This document shows, in pieces, positions 43,773-52,117 of a stretch of 64,000 bases of DNA (position 1 is the stretch's first letter; every line of letters begins with the position of its first letter). This stretch comes from an uncultured Bacteroidota bacterium (GTDB lineage Bacteria; Bacteroidota; Bacteroidia; 2-12-FULL-35-15). A program made the translations under genes and the position numbers. Location of the stretch: positions 53,443 through 117,442 of the forward strand of contig CAINDA010000006.1 in assembly GCA_903847205.1 (NCBI GenBank), written 5' to 3'. A model generated the notes under the pieces. That model was not told where the DNA came from. It searched no databases and was given only the letters and a program-made list of their open reading frames with translations.

Positions 43773-46190
43773 ATGATTAAAAAACTTTTTTCAGCAGCTT
43801 TGTTAATTTTTACCGCTGGTATCATTAACTCATACGCACAATGTACACCCAATATATCATGTATCCCCCAGGGAACTGATTATGGCATCTGCCCCGACAG
43901 CGCAACAGGTATAGCTACCGGAATAGTCGGCGTTCCATACAGCCAGGCATTAAGTATTAAAACTCCTCCAACAGCAGCACATTGGGGAACCCCGAGTGCA
44001 ACTATCGATTCGCTTGTTGTTACAGGCGTTGACAGTCTTGCTCCGGGCTTAACTTATGTTTGTGTTCCTTCCCGCAGTTTTGTTCCGGGCAGCGGCTGTA
44101 TTTTAATTTCCGGTACGCCTACCCAGGCTTGGCATCATACAATTGTTGTTCATATTACACCGCATGTATATGCCTTCTTCACCCATTTAACGGCAACACC
44201 TACCACTAATACACAATATAGAAGTATAGTGTATCTGCCGGCACCTATCTTAACAAGTACTTTAACACCTTCTCCAATTTGCAGCGGAACGGCTTTCAAT
44301 TATGTTCCCTTAAGCAACACCACAGGTACAACATTTGCATGGACAAGAGCTGTTGTAACAGGCATCAGCAATGCTGCAGCAAGCGGTACAGGCAATCCTG
44401 CTGAAACACTTGTAAACACTACTGCTAATCCGGTAAATGTTACTTATTCTTATGTACTTTCTGCAGCTAATACAGGCAGTTCATCTCCTTATAGTGTTGT
44501 TGTAACAGTAAATCCTTCACCATCGCTTGGCAGTTCTTTAACGCCTGCAGCAATATGCAGCGGTACTGCTTTCAGTTATACACCAACAAGCTTAACAACG
44601 GGTGCAACATTTACATGGACAAGAGCTGCAGTAACCGGAATTAGTAATATAGCTGGCAGCGGAACAGGCAATCCTAATGAAACACTTACCAATACAACAG
44701 CAACTCCCATAAATGTTACTTATAACTATACTGTAACAGCAGGCGGCTGCGTAAATCCTAATGTATTTAGTGTTGTAGTTACTGTAAACCTTTGTTCATG
44801 CAGTCAGGCAATGAACAGCAGTTTAGCCCCTCCTGCAATATGCAGCGGAACAGCCTTCAATTACACACCGACAAGTACAATGGCTAATACAACGTTTGCA
44901 TGGGCAAGAGCTGCTATTACCGGCATTAGTAATGCTGCTGCATCTGGTACTGGCAATCCGAATGAAACACTTACCAATACAACAGCTGCTGTTATAAATG
45001 TTACTTATGTTTATTCATTAACTCTTAGCGGCTGTACAAACACATACAGTGTTGTTGTACCTGTAAATCCAATTCCAACATTGAACAGTACATTAACACC
45101 TGCGTCAATCTGCAGCGGGTCGGTATTTAGTTATACGCCGACAAGTGCCACAACAGGTGCAACATTTGCATGGACAAGAGCAATGACAGCCGGCATCAGT
45201 AATTTAGCTGCGAGCGGAACAGCTAATCCGAATGAAATTCTAATCAATACTTCTGCAGCTCCGGTAAATGTTACTTATGTTTTTACAGCAAATGCGAACG
45301 GCTGTGTGAATCCAGCAACTTATAGTGTAGTTGTAACCGTAAACTCCGCCCCGGCAATGAACAGCACATTAACTCCGGCGGCAATCTGCAGCGGCGTAGC
45401 ATTCTCTTATATGCCCACCAGCGGTGCTTCAGGCGCAACATTCTCATGGACAAGGGCTGCTGTAACCGGCATCAGCAATGCTGCTGCCAGTGGTTCGGCT
45501 GGTATTAATGAAACACTTGTTAACACAACAACGAGTCCAGTTAATGTTACTTATGTTTACACAGTTTCAGCAAACGGCTGTACAAACCCGGTAACCTATA
45601 ATGTTGTTGTTACAGTAAATACATGCATCACCTGCACCCAGTCATTGAGCAGTACTTTAACGCCTCCTCCAATCTGCAGCGGTCATACTTTTAGTTATGT
45701 GCCTACGAGCTCAACAACAGGTACAACATTCGCATGGACAAGGGCAGCAGTTACAGGTATCAGTAATATTGCTGCCACCGGCACCGGCAACCCTAATGAA
45801 ATACTTAACAATACAACTGCTAACTCCATAAATGTTACTTATGTTTACTCATTAACTGCTAATGGCTGTACAAACACTACTACTTACAGTGTGGTAGTAA
45901 CCGTGCAGACTTGCACAGGAATTCAGGAAAATTTATTTTCACAAAACGTAACTGTTTATCCTAATCCAACAAACGGTTCATTTAAAATTGCAATTAAAAA
46001 TGCCGCTTTTGGCGAACTGCTGATTAATATTTTTGATGTTCAGGGCAGAGAGGTTTATTCGGCATCCGACAAAAACAACAGTAATGATTACATCAAAGAA
46101 ATTAACCTGAAGAATTTAGCAAAAGGAACCTACACTATTAAATTAAGTGCAGGGGCGGATGTGAAAATTCAAAAAATAGTTATTGAATAG
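43773..46190 (+). CDS. T9SS-secreted protein of six PKD-like repeats
   Basis: An 805-residue protein with a signal peptide (FSAALLIFTAGIINSYAQ). After a ~150-residue N-terminal domain there are six repeats of about 85-95 residues, each beginning 'L.S.L.P..ICSGTAF.YTPTS..TGATFAWTRA' and closing 'NVTYVY...ANGCTN..YSVVVTVN', a PKD-like Ig fold. A T9SS sorting domain ends the chain (VYPNPTNGSFKIAI... LAKGTYTIKLSAG). It is probably a surface adhesin or structural protein. The repeats are similar at the DNA level, so copy number may vary between strains. Confidence 0.85.
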   Translation: MIKKLFSAALLIFTAGIINSYAQCTPNISCIPQGTDYGICPDSATGIATGIVGVPYSQALSIKTPPTAAHWGTPSATIDSLVVTGVDSLAPGLTYVCVPSRSFVPGSGCILISGTPTQAWHHTIVVHITPHVYAFFTHLTATPTTNTQYRSIVYLPAPILTSTLTPSPICSGTAFNYVPLSNTTGTTFAWTRAVVTGISNAAASGTGNPAETLVNTTANPVNVTYSYVLSAANTGSSSPYSVVVTVNPSPSLGSSLTPAAICSGTAFSYTPTSLTTGATFTWTRAAVTGISNIAGSGTGNPNETLTNTTATPINVTYNYTVTAGGCVNPNVFSVVVTVNLCSCSQAMNSSLAPPAICSGTAFNYTPTSTMANTTFAWARAAITGISNAAASGTGNPNETLTNTTAAVINVTYVYSLTLSGCTNTYSVVVPVNPIPTLNSTLTPASICSGSVFSYTPTSATTGATFAWTRAMTAGISNLAASGTANPNEILINTSAAPVNVTYVFTANANGCVNPATYSVVVTVNSAPAMNSTLTPAAICSGVAFSYMPTSGASGATFSWTRAAVTGISNAAASGSAGINETLVNTTTSPVNVTYVYTVSANGCTNPVTYNVVVTVNTCITCTQSLSSTLTPPPICSGHTFSYVPTSSTTGTTFAWTRAAVTGISNIAATGTGNPNEILNNTTANSINVTYVYSLTANGCTNTTTYSVVVTVQTCTGIQENLFSQNVTVYPNPTNGSFKIAIKNAAFGELLINIFDVQGREVYSASDKNNSNDYIKEINLKNLAKGTYTIKLSAGADVKIQKIVIE

Positions 46191-46247
46191 AATTAAAATG
46201 TTTTATCAAACTTTTGATTCAAAAAGTTTTGATAAACATTAATAAAG

Positions 46248-46298
46248 AAAGGCGCTGGTTTCCCCCGAAAAGGTAAGACCCAGCGCCTTTTTATTTTT
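46248..46298 (+). terminator. Terminator hairpin
   Basis: AAAGGCGCTGG (46248-46258) pairs with CCAGCGCCTTT (46280-46290) over a ~21-base loop, then TTATTTTT. A second weaker hairpin (TTTATCAAACTTTT / AAAAGTTTTGATAAA) lies at 46202-46236. Confidence 0.7.
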
Positions 46299-46340
46299 GA
46301 AAATTTACAAGGAAAAGTTTACAAGAAAAAAAATAATCTT

Positions 46341-47078
46341 TTATCCTTTTAATCCAATCACAACTAACATTCTTCCGCTTACACCTTTATCTCTTCGGTG
46401 AGAAAAAAAGAGCTTTTCATCTTTAACAGTGCAATACGGCGATACTTCAATATTTTCAGAAGAAACACCAAAATCAAGCAGCTGTTTTTTATTAGCAGGT
46501 TTTAAATCCACAAACCATTTTTGTTTCTGCATATCAAATCTTTTGAATGCGGTATCAAAATGCTGTGCGGCATCCTCCCCTGTTTCAAAACTATCGTACC
46601 CAATACATGCACCGATGTAAGCTTTGCAGTCAGAGCCGTTCGTGCCGTATGTTTCTTTCATTTTCTGAAGAGTATGTTTTACGATCTCAGCAGCAGTCCC
46701 TCTCCAGCCTGCATGAATAGCAGCAACGGCTTTATTCTTTGTATCGTATATTAAAACTGGCGTGCAGTCGGCAATGGAAATAACCAAAAATACATTAGGC
46801 TTATTTGTAATGAGTGAATCGTAACCTTCTGTAATGATTGGAGAGCTTGCTTCATAAATACTGCTTCCATGCACCTGCCTGCTGATAGCCAATTGCCGCA
46901 GATCAATTCCTAATTCACCAAAAAAAAGTTCACGGTTTTTAATTACATTTTCTTTTGAATCATTTACTGACATGCCCAGATTCATTGATGCATAAGGTGC
47001 CGGGCTGATTCCGCCCAAGCGGGTGCTCTGTGCCGCAATAACCGGATCGTTCTTGAAAATTTCTGGATAAATAATCAT
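46341..47078 (-). CDS. pgeF: Purine nucleoside phosphorylase YfiH/PgeF family (laccase-domain) protein
   Basis: A 245-residue protein of the multicopper-polyphenol-oxidase-like family that phosphorolyses purine nucleosides and in some members edits peptidoglycan precursors. The metal-ligand motifs are all present: SRQVHGSSIY, ISIADCTPVLIYD and IHAGWRGTAAEIV, then AYIGACIGYDSFE. The length is normal. Three genes (this, 47117 and 47759) share strand and short gaps. Confidence 0.9.
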   Translation of the reverse strand: MIIYPEIFKNDPVIAAQSTRLGGISPAPYASMNLGMSVNDSKENVIKNRELFFGELGIDLRQLAISRQVHGSSIYEASSPIITEGYDSLITNKPNVFLVISIADCTPVLIYDTKNKAVAAIHAGWRGTAAEIVKHTLQKMKETYGTNGSDCKAYIGACIGYDSFETGEDAAQHFDTAFKRFDMQKQKWFVDLKPANKKQLLDFGVSSENIEVSPYCTVKDEKLFFSHRRDKGVSGRMLVVIGLKG

Positions 47079-47116
47079 GCGGAAAATTTTGCTGCGTTCT
47101 TTTTAATGAGTGGTTT

Positions 47117-47683
47117 TCAACCGATTCTTTTCTGAACAAAATATTCCACTTTCTCAAACAGCAGCTGCGGCGATGAAGTACGCCAGGCAACATCATTTAA
47201 TTTACCTCCCTGCAGAATATAATAATCAATACCTGCGCTTTGAAATTCATCCAGTACATGTTTTCTAAAATTCAAAAATGCTATCCATCCATCTTCAACT
47301 TCTTCAAACCATTCCTGGTAATAACAATCGTCGGAAGCGTGAAAATTTAAAATGTTTTCTCCGATTAAAATAAATTTGTTTACTCCGTATTCCATTATTT
47401 TTTCAATGATGTCACGCTTCAAAAGCATAATATCATTGTTGATAGCATCGTTCCATTCGCCCATCAATTCAATAATAGCGAACTTGTCATCATAATCAAC
47501 AAATAAAATTTTTATGTAAAGGGTCGGTGAATCAATATCATCCCACTGGGGGTGAATGAGGTAATTGTAAATAGCATGGGTATATTCAAACTCACTGTAT
47601 TCCCGCCCGTAAAAAGGAGAACGCTCATCTTCCGAAGCTATATAAAAATGGCGCCAGTTATAATATGGTTCTATGTCCTGCAT
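47117..47683 (-). CDS. Conserved hypothetical protein
   Basis: A 188-residue acidic soluble protein (MQDIEPYYNWRHFYIASEDERSPFYGREYSEFEYTHAIYNYLIHPQWDDIDSPTLYIKILFVDYD...). The compact, intron-like spacing between pgeF and murQ and the good codon pattern support a real gene. I believe such proteins occur widely next to murQ or pgeF in Bacteroidota, but I know no function. No motif is visible. Confidence 0.7.
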   Translation of the reverse strand: MQDIEPYYNWRHFYIASEDERSPFYGREYSEFEYTHAIYNYLIHPQWDDIDSPTLYIKILFVDYDDKFAIIELMGEWNDAINNDIMLLKRDIIEKIMEYGVNKFILIGENILNFHASDDCYYQEWFEEVEDGWIAFLNFRKHVLDEFQSAGIDYYILQGGKLNDVAWRTSSPQLLFEKVEYFVQKRIG

Positions 47684-47721
47684 ATTTTTATTTGGAGAAT
47701 TGCTGATTTAGGGAAATGGAG

Positions 47722-47768
47722 AATTCTCTAATTCCTAATTCTCTATTTCTCTATTTCTCTATTTCTCT
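47722..47768. repeat. CTCTATTT microsatellite
   Basis: Units CTCTATTT and CTCTAATTC repeat about five times between the hypothetical gene and murQ, overlapping the murQ stop region. Confidence 0.6.
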
Positions 47769-48574
47769 GATTTAATAAAAGTATTAACAGCTTTCCTCAC
47801 GCTGCCATGCAGCAGCAGCAGTTCATTTGCTTTTTCATAGGAAACCTTTAATTCATCTGCTACCATCAATGTACCGCGGTCAACAAGTTTATTGTTGCTT
47901 AACTGCATGTCAACCATTTTATTGCCTTTCACTCTGCCGAGCTTTATCATTACTGATGTTGAAATCATATTCAAAACTAATTTTTGCGCAGTGCCTGATT
48001 TCATCCGGGTGCTGCCAGTAACGAACTCGGGACCTGCAATTACTTCAATTTTATATTTAGCCGCTTTTGCAACACTGCTTTTCTGATTGCAGACAATACA
48101 GCCTGTAGTTATTTTATTTTTATTACACGCCTCCAAAGCACCGATTACATAGGGTGTAGAGCCGGATGCCGCAATGCCGACAACAACATCATTTTTTTGT
48201 ATTTTATGCTGCTGCAAATCTTTCCAACCTTGTTCTGTATCGTCTTCAGCAAATTCAACCGCTTTTCTGATGGCCTTATCACCGCCTGCAATAATACCAA
48301 TTACCAGCCCCTGCGGTACACCAAATGTCGGCGGACACTCCGATGCATCAACAATTCCCAGCCTTCCGCTGGTGCCTGCTCCCATGTAAAATAAACGTCC
48401 GCCCAGCTTCATCTGCTTAACAATCACATTCACCAATTTTTCGATTGCAGGAATTACTTTTTCAACAGCATCCGGAACAGTTTTATCTTCTTTATTAATA
48501 TTAGTAAGCAGTTCGCGCACACTCATTTTTTCGAGTGCATTATACTTTGAATCTGATTCAGTTGTTTTTTTCAT
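47759..48574 (-). CDS. murQ: N-acetylmuramic acid 6-phosphate etherase
   Basis: A 271-residue SIS-fold enzyme that cleaves the lactyl ether of MurNAc-6-phosphate in peptidoglycan recycling. The core signature is FYMGAGTSGRLGIVDASECPPTFGVP (~63-87) with the catalytic Glu. It also has VGIAASGSTPYVIGAL and the closing EVIAGPEFVTGSTRMKSGTAQKLVLNM. The length fits the short Bacteroidota form. The microsatellite immediately 3' overlaps only the stop region. Confidence 0.93.
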   Translation of the reverse strand: MKKTTESDSKYNALEKMSVRELLTNINKEDKTVPDAVEKVIPAIEKLVNVIVKQMKLGGRLFYMGAGTSGRLGIVDASECPPTFGVPQGLVIGIIAGGDKAIRKAVEFAEDDTEQGWKDLQQHKIQKNDVVVGIAASGSTPYVIGALEACNKNKITTGCIVCNQKSSVAKAAKYKIEVIAGPEFVTGSTRMKSGTAQKLVLNMISTSVMIKLGRVKGNKMVDMQLSNNKLVDRGTLMVADELKVSYEKANELLLLHGSVRKAVNTFIKSEK

Positions 48575-48634
48575 TTAATAATGAATTTTAATTTTCCCTG
48601 CTAATCCGATAAAAATCTTCAAACAAAATAAATT

Positions 48635-50950
48635 TTATTTTTTAATCGGCGGCATCCCAAGATAGTTTCTAAAATAACCGCATTGGTCTATAACCTCCTG
48701 ATAATATTGAGTTGTACTATATTCCTTTTTAAGGAGCTTATAATTATTCCCAGCTGTAAAATCAGCTTTTTCAGAATTATATTTATCACTCTCGTAATAC
48801 ATATTAAGTTCGCATTTGGCTTCCATCCATGAACATTTTGCGACAAATTCTTTATTAGGAGCCAGCTGTAAAGCCTTTTCATAAAAGTACTTTGCCCTGC
48901 TGCAATCATAGAATTGATTTAAGGACTGCTTATCACCCGATTTCTTTTCACTGTAATAGAACCTCGTCTCAGAAGCATCTGAATAAATCGCGGTATAGCG
49001 AAACAGCCTTGAATTGCCGTAGTATGACATATTATAGTATCCATTGGCAAGTAAAAAATAATTTTGAGCGGCATCAGCCTCTCCCTTCAGAGCTTTTTGC
49101 TCGATTTCAAGCATTTTTTTTGCGAACGAAAACTTTGTGTACTTCACAGTCTGCGCTGCTTCATGGTCGCAGTCATGACAGTCAATAATGTGAATATTAA
49201 AAGGGTTGCCCAATAGTTCGCTTTTACCCGTATCAGCAGGCAGTGAAAATTTAGCAATTGACTCTTTTATGTTTCCTGCATACATAGCCGATACAGCTTG
49301 AGTTTCAATTAAATCCGATTTCTTTATCGGGTACAAAGTCAAAATAAATTTTTCGAAGCTGCTCTTGTTTTCTTTATCAATAAAATCAATAACGGACTGT
49401 ATATTTTTCTCGTTCCTAAAAAATGAATACTTAGAATTACGATTGTAGTAATAATTATAATCATACCCTGAATAACTATCCCTGTGCCAGCAGACTTCAG
49501 ACTTAACAGAATCACCCTGCATGAAATATTTTTGTGAGAGCCGTTTCATTGCATAATCAAAGGGCTGTTCCGGATGATATCCATCTTTTATTTCATGAAG
49601 CGCCGACAATTCTTTAAATATTTCATCTTCAAATTTTGCATCTGCCACCGGTGCAGCATCAATTTTCATAAGCACTTCAAAAAGAGCTGCCTGTTCATAA
49701 CATAATTTAGGGGCTGAAGTATTTTTTTTGATTTTATCAAAACAGATGCGGGCCGAAGAATAGTCCTTTTTCAAAAAACATAAGTACCCGGCTGAAAGAT
49801 CCCACAGATAGGACTTTTTAGTTTTGCCCTCACCAGAACACTTTGAAACAAAAGCGAAAAATTCTTTAGATGAAGGCTCTAATGCATGAGTATAATTGAA
49901 ATCGCTGGAATCTGCGCTGCTAAAATTGCTTGTTGAAGGCAGAGAAGATTTTTCGATTGCATTAACACTCCTTACTAATAATAAATCAATCAGGTCTGAG
50001 CTGGGATTAATTTCATATATTTTTTTCATCGCCAGCAATGGGTCGGCATATATTCCGAAAAGATGCCACATTACTTCTTTTTCCCTGCTACTTTTCGCTG
50101 ATAAAAGCGATGTCTCCCAATCTTTATTCTCTTGAGGGTGAAAACTCCAAACAGCATCTTTTTTTCTTTGAGGGTAATGGTCATAAATAAGAGAATATAA
50201 ATAATTAGCTTTGGCAAAGTTTTTCAATTTGTAAAGTGCTGCAGCATAATAACCCATTGCTCTATATTTCATGGTCCCTTCTATAGTTGAGGCAGCGAAA
50301 TTCTTTTCATAAGTATTCACACAATTATCATATTCACCAGCCTGAAAACTAAAACGAAGCTTTTGAAACAAATACCGCATCTTCAAAAAATCAGAAAGTG
50401 GATTTTGAAGCCTAAGATTTACTTCTGTTAATGCCTTATTAATTTCATTTTTATCAGGTGTTACCGGATTCCATTCATCAAATACGGGATCTTGATGCTT
50501 TTTTACAAACGCAAGATATTTAAGAGCCTCAGCCAATTGTTTCTTTTTTGAAAACTGAAGAAGAGAATTAGTTTTAACTTTTTCTGGAAGAACAAATCTG
50601 TTTTTCAAAACATTTTCAGCTAAACTATCTGCGAGCCCTGCACTAATTTTATAAACTATATCGTTTAGGTCAGCTTCGTTTGCTTTACCGTTAAAAAAAA
50701 CTTTCCATTCTGCAATGTTTAAAGATTCTTCCGAAATGTCTTCATTATAATCCCTGTACCATTGATGATATGTCAGGAAAAACGGGCTGAATGAAGGCTC
50801 ACCCATCACATCGGGATTAAAGAAAGAATACACTTCTGTATCTGGATCCCAATCTCCGCCTCCGCATCCATTCGATACAGATAATGGAAAACAAAAAAGA
50901 AAGATGCTAATAAAAAGCAGAATAAATATTTTCAAAATCTTGCTGTGCAT
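48635..50950 (-). CDS. Large exported protein of unknown function with TPR-like helices
   Basis: A 771-residue protein starting MHSKILKIFILLFISIFLFCFPLS, a signal peptide followed by CGGGDWDPDTEVYSFFNPDV. Most of the chain is helical (KAKYFYEKALQLAPNKEFVAKCSW, FKLRFSFQAGEYDNCVNTYEK-like segments), suggestive of degenerate TPR solenoids. No T9SS tail. It overlaps the upstream lipoprotein gene by 44 bases, so the two are translationally coupled. Function unknown. Confidence 0.75.
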   Translation of the reverse strand: MHSKILKIFILLFISIFLFCFPLSVSNGCGGGDWDPDTEVYSFFNPDVMGEPSFSPFFLTYHQWYRDYNEDISEESLNIAEWKVFFNGKANEADLNDIVYKISAGLADSLAENVLKNRFVLPEKVKTNSLLQFSKKKQLAEALKYLAFVKKHQDPVFDEWNPVTPDKNEINKALTEVNLRLQNPLSDFLKMRYLFQKLRFSFQAGEYDNCVNTYEKNFAASTIEGTMKYRAMGYYAAALYKLKNFAKANYLYSLIYDHYPQRKKDAVWSFHPQENKDWETSLLSAKSSREKEVMWHLFGIYADPLLAMKKIYEINPSSDLIDLLLVRSVNAIEKSSLPSTSNFSSADSSDFNYTHALEPSSKEFFAFVSKCSGEGKTKKSYLWDLSAGYLCFLKKDYSSARICFDKIKKNTSAPKLCYEQAALFEVLMKIDAAPVADAKFEDEIFKELSALHEIKDGYHPEQPFDYAMKRLSQKYFMQGDSVKSEVCWHRDSYSGYDYNYYYNRNSKYSFFRNEKNIQSVIDFIDKENKSSFEKFILTLYPIKKSDLIETQAVSAMYAGNIKESIAKFSLPADTGKSELLGNPFNIHIIDCHDCDHEAAQTVKYTKFSFAKKMLEIEQKALKGEADAAQNYFLLANGYYNMSYYGNSRLFRYTAIYSDASETRFYYSEKKSGDKQSLNQFYDCSRAKYFYEKALQLAPNKEFVAKCSWMEAKCELNMYYESDKYNSEKADFTAGNNYKLLKKEYSTTQYYQEVIDQCGYFRNYLGMPPIKK

Positions 50951-51950
50951 ACCGTGAAATATTTGATTTATCAAAGTGAAATAGTGTTACCGTAAAATTA
51001 ACATTTTTGAGATGAGAGGACAATAACTTTGCGGCCTTTAGAGAGCCATCAGGTGAAATTTCTTCAATCCTTACCTGATCGTCTTTCATAAAATAATTAC
51101 CGTGATAAAAAAAAGCAGTATCTGCTGAATAATGATTTTCTTTAAATTTTCTAAGGGCAGGAATACTATCCATTGAAGAATTGCATACATTGTCAATCAG
51201 TCCAATAACATTGTTATTCCGAACATGAACTCCCCACGTAAAAATCGGTAATGCCGCATCCAGCTTAAGCGGATAATCTTTTATCTGAGCAACATAACCT
51301 GAAGCCGTATTGACATCGAAAATAGAATTTTCTGTGTTTGCATTTTTTAATTTACCCATATTATAAAACATAAGCATTCCTCTGTCAACAGGCGGCACGC
51401 CGGTCTTTGAAAAATATTTAATCTGATGCAGGCGTATAGTCGCAGAAAGTAATACTTCTTTTTTTTCTAACGCTCTGATTTTTTTCAAGAGATCAAAATA
51501 CTTCACACGTGTTCCATCCGTCCAATCACAGTCGAATTGTATTTCATTAAATTTAATTTCTTTTGCAGCAGCTAAATGGTCGAGCAATGTTTGAATATTT
51601 GCCGCTAATTTCTTCAGCTCGGTATCGGGAGTCTGAACCAAGGATTCATTAGTGATATATATTACGGGAATAATTTTAATATTGGCAGGAATAGAATCTT
51701 TGAATTGAATATATGCCACTGGAATAGCCTGATGATTTTTATTTGACCAGGCAACATCAAAAAATTTAACATACAGCTTTTCTATGTTCAGCCTTTTAAG
51801 CAGTACTTTTTCATTATCAGCCAGCTGAAATACTGACTTCCAATAATAGAAGGATCGATTAACTTTTTTTTCTTCTTTGCATTTTACAAATAATACACAT
51901 ATAGCACAAAACAGTATTTTAAACGGCGTTCTGAAAAAAACTTTTTTCAT
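50907..51950 (-). CDS. Lipoprotein with DUF3142-like TIM-barrel features
   Basis: A 347-residue protein starting MKKVFFRTPFKILFCAICVLFVKCKEE, a lipoprotein signal with Cys ~24. The middle (IKFNEIQFDCDWTDGTRVKYFDLLKKIRALEKKEVLLSATIRLHQIKYF) resembles the acidic strand of DUF3142-like glycosidase-fold proteins. The frame is open further upstream to 52025 through a repeat, but the internal ATG starts the signal peptide. It acts with the 48635 gene, judging by their overlap; role unknown. Confidence 0.65.
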   Translation of the reverse strand: MKKVFFRTPFKILFCAICVLFVKCKEEKKVNRSFYYWKSVFQLADNEKVLLKRLNIEKLYVKFFDVAWSNKNHQAIPVAYIQFKDSIPANIKIIPVIYITNESLVQTPDTELKKLAANIQTLLDHLAAAKEIKFNEIQFDCDWTDGTRVKYFDLLKKIRALEKKEVLLSATIRLHQIKYFSKTGVPPVDRGMLMFYNMGKLKNANTENSIFDVNTASGYVAQIKDYPLKLDAALPIFTWGVHVRNNNVIGLIDNVCNSSMDSIPALRKFKENHYSADTAFFYHGNYFMKDDQVRIEEISPDGSLKAAKLLSSHLKNVNFTVTLFHFDKSNISRYAQQDFENIYSAFY

Positions 51951-52025
51951 CGCAAAGTTTGCAAAGACAAAACGCAAAGGCCGCAAAGAAATAAATGACT
52001 TAAATACTTTGCGGACTTTGCGCAT
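51951..52025. repeat. CTTTGCG-type interspersed repeat
   Basis: Words such as CGCAAAG, GGCCGCAAAG and ACTTTGCGG recur in both orientations, giving a leaky hairpin. A common simple repeat of Bacteroidota intergenic regions. It sits directly before the lipoprotein gene. Confidence 0.6.
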
Positions 52026-52117
52026 TCTTGGTGTTCGGAGTTTACCCTGAGCTTTTGCTGAAGGGCGGTTATATTTATTTTTAGATCTTTGGAATTACAT
52101 TTAAACTTTAATACTCA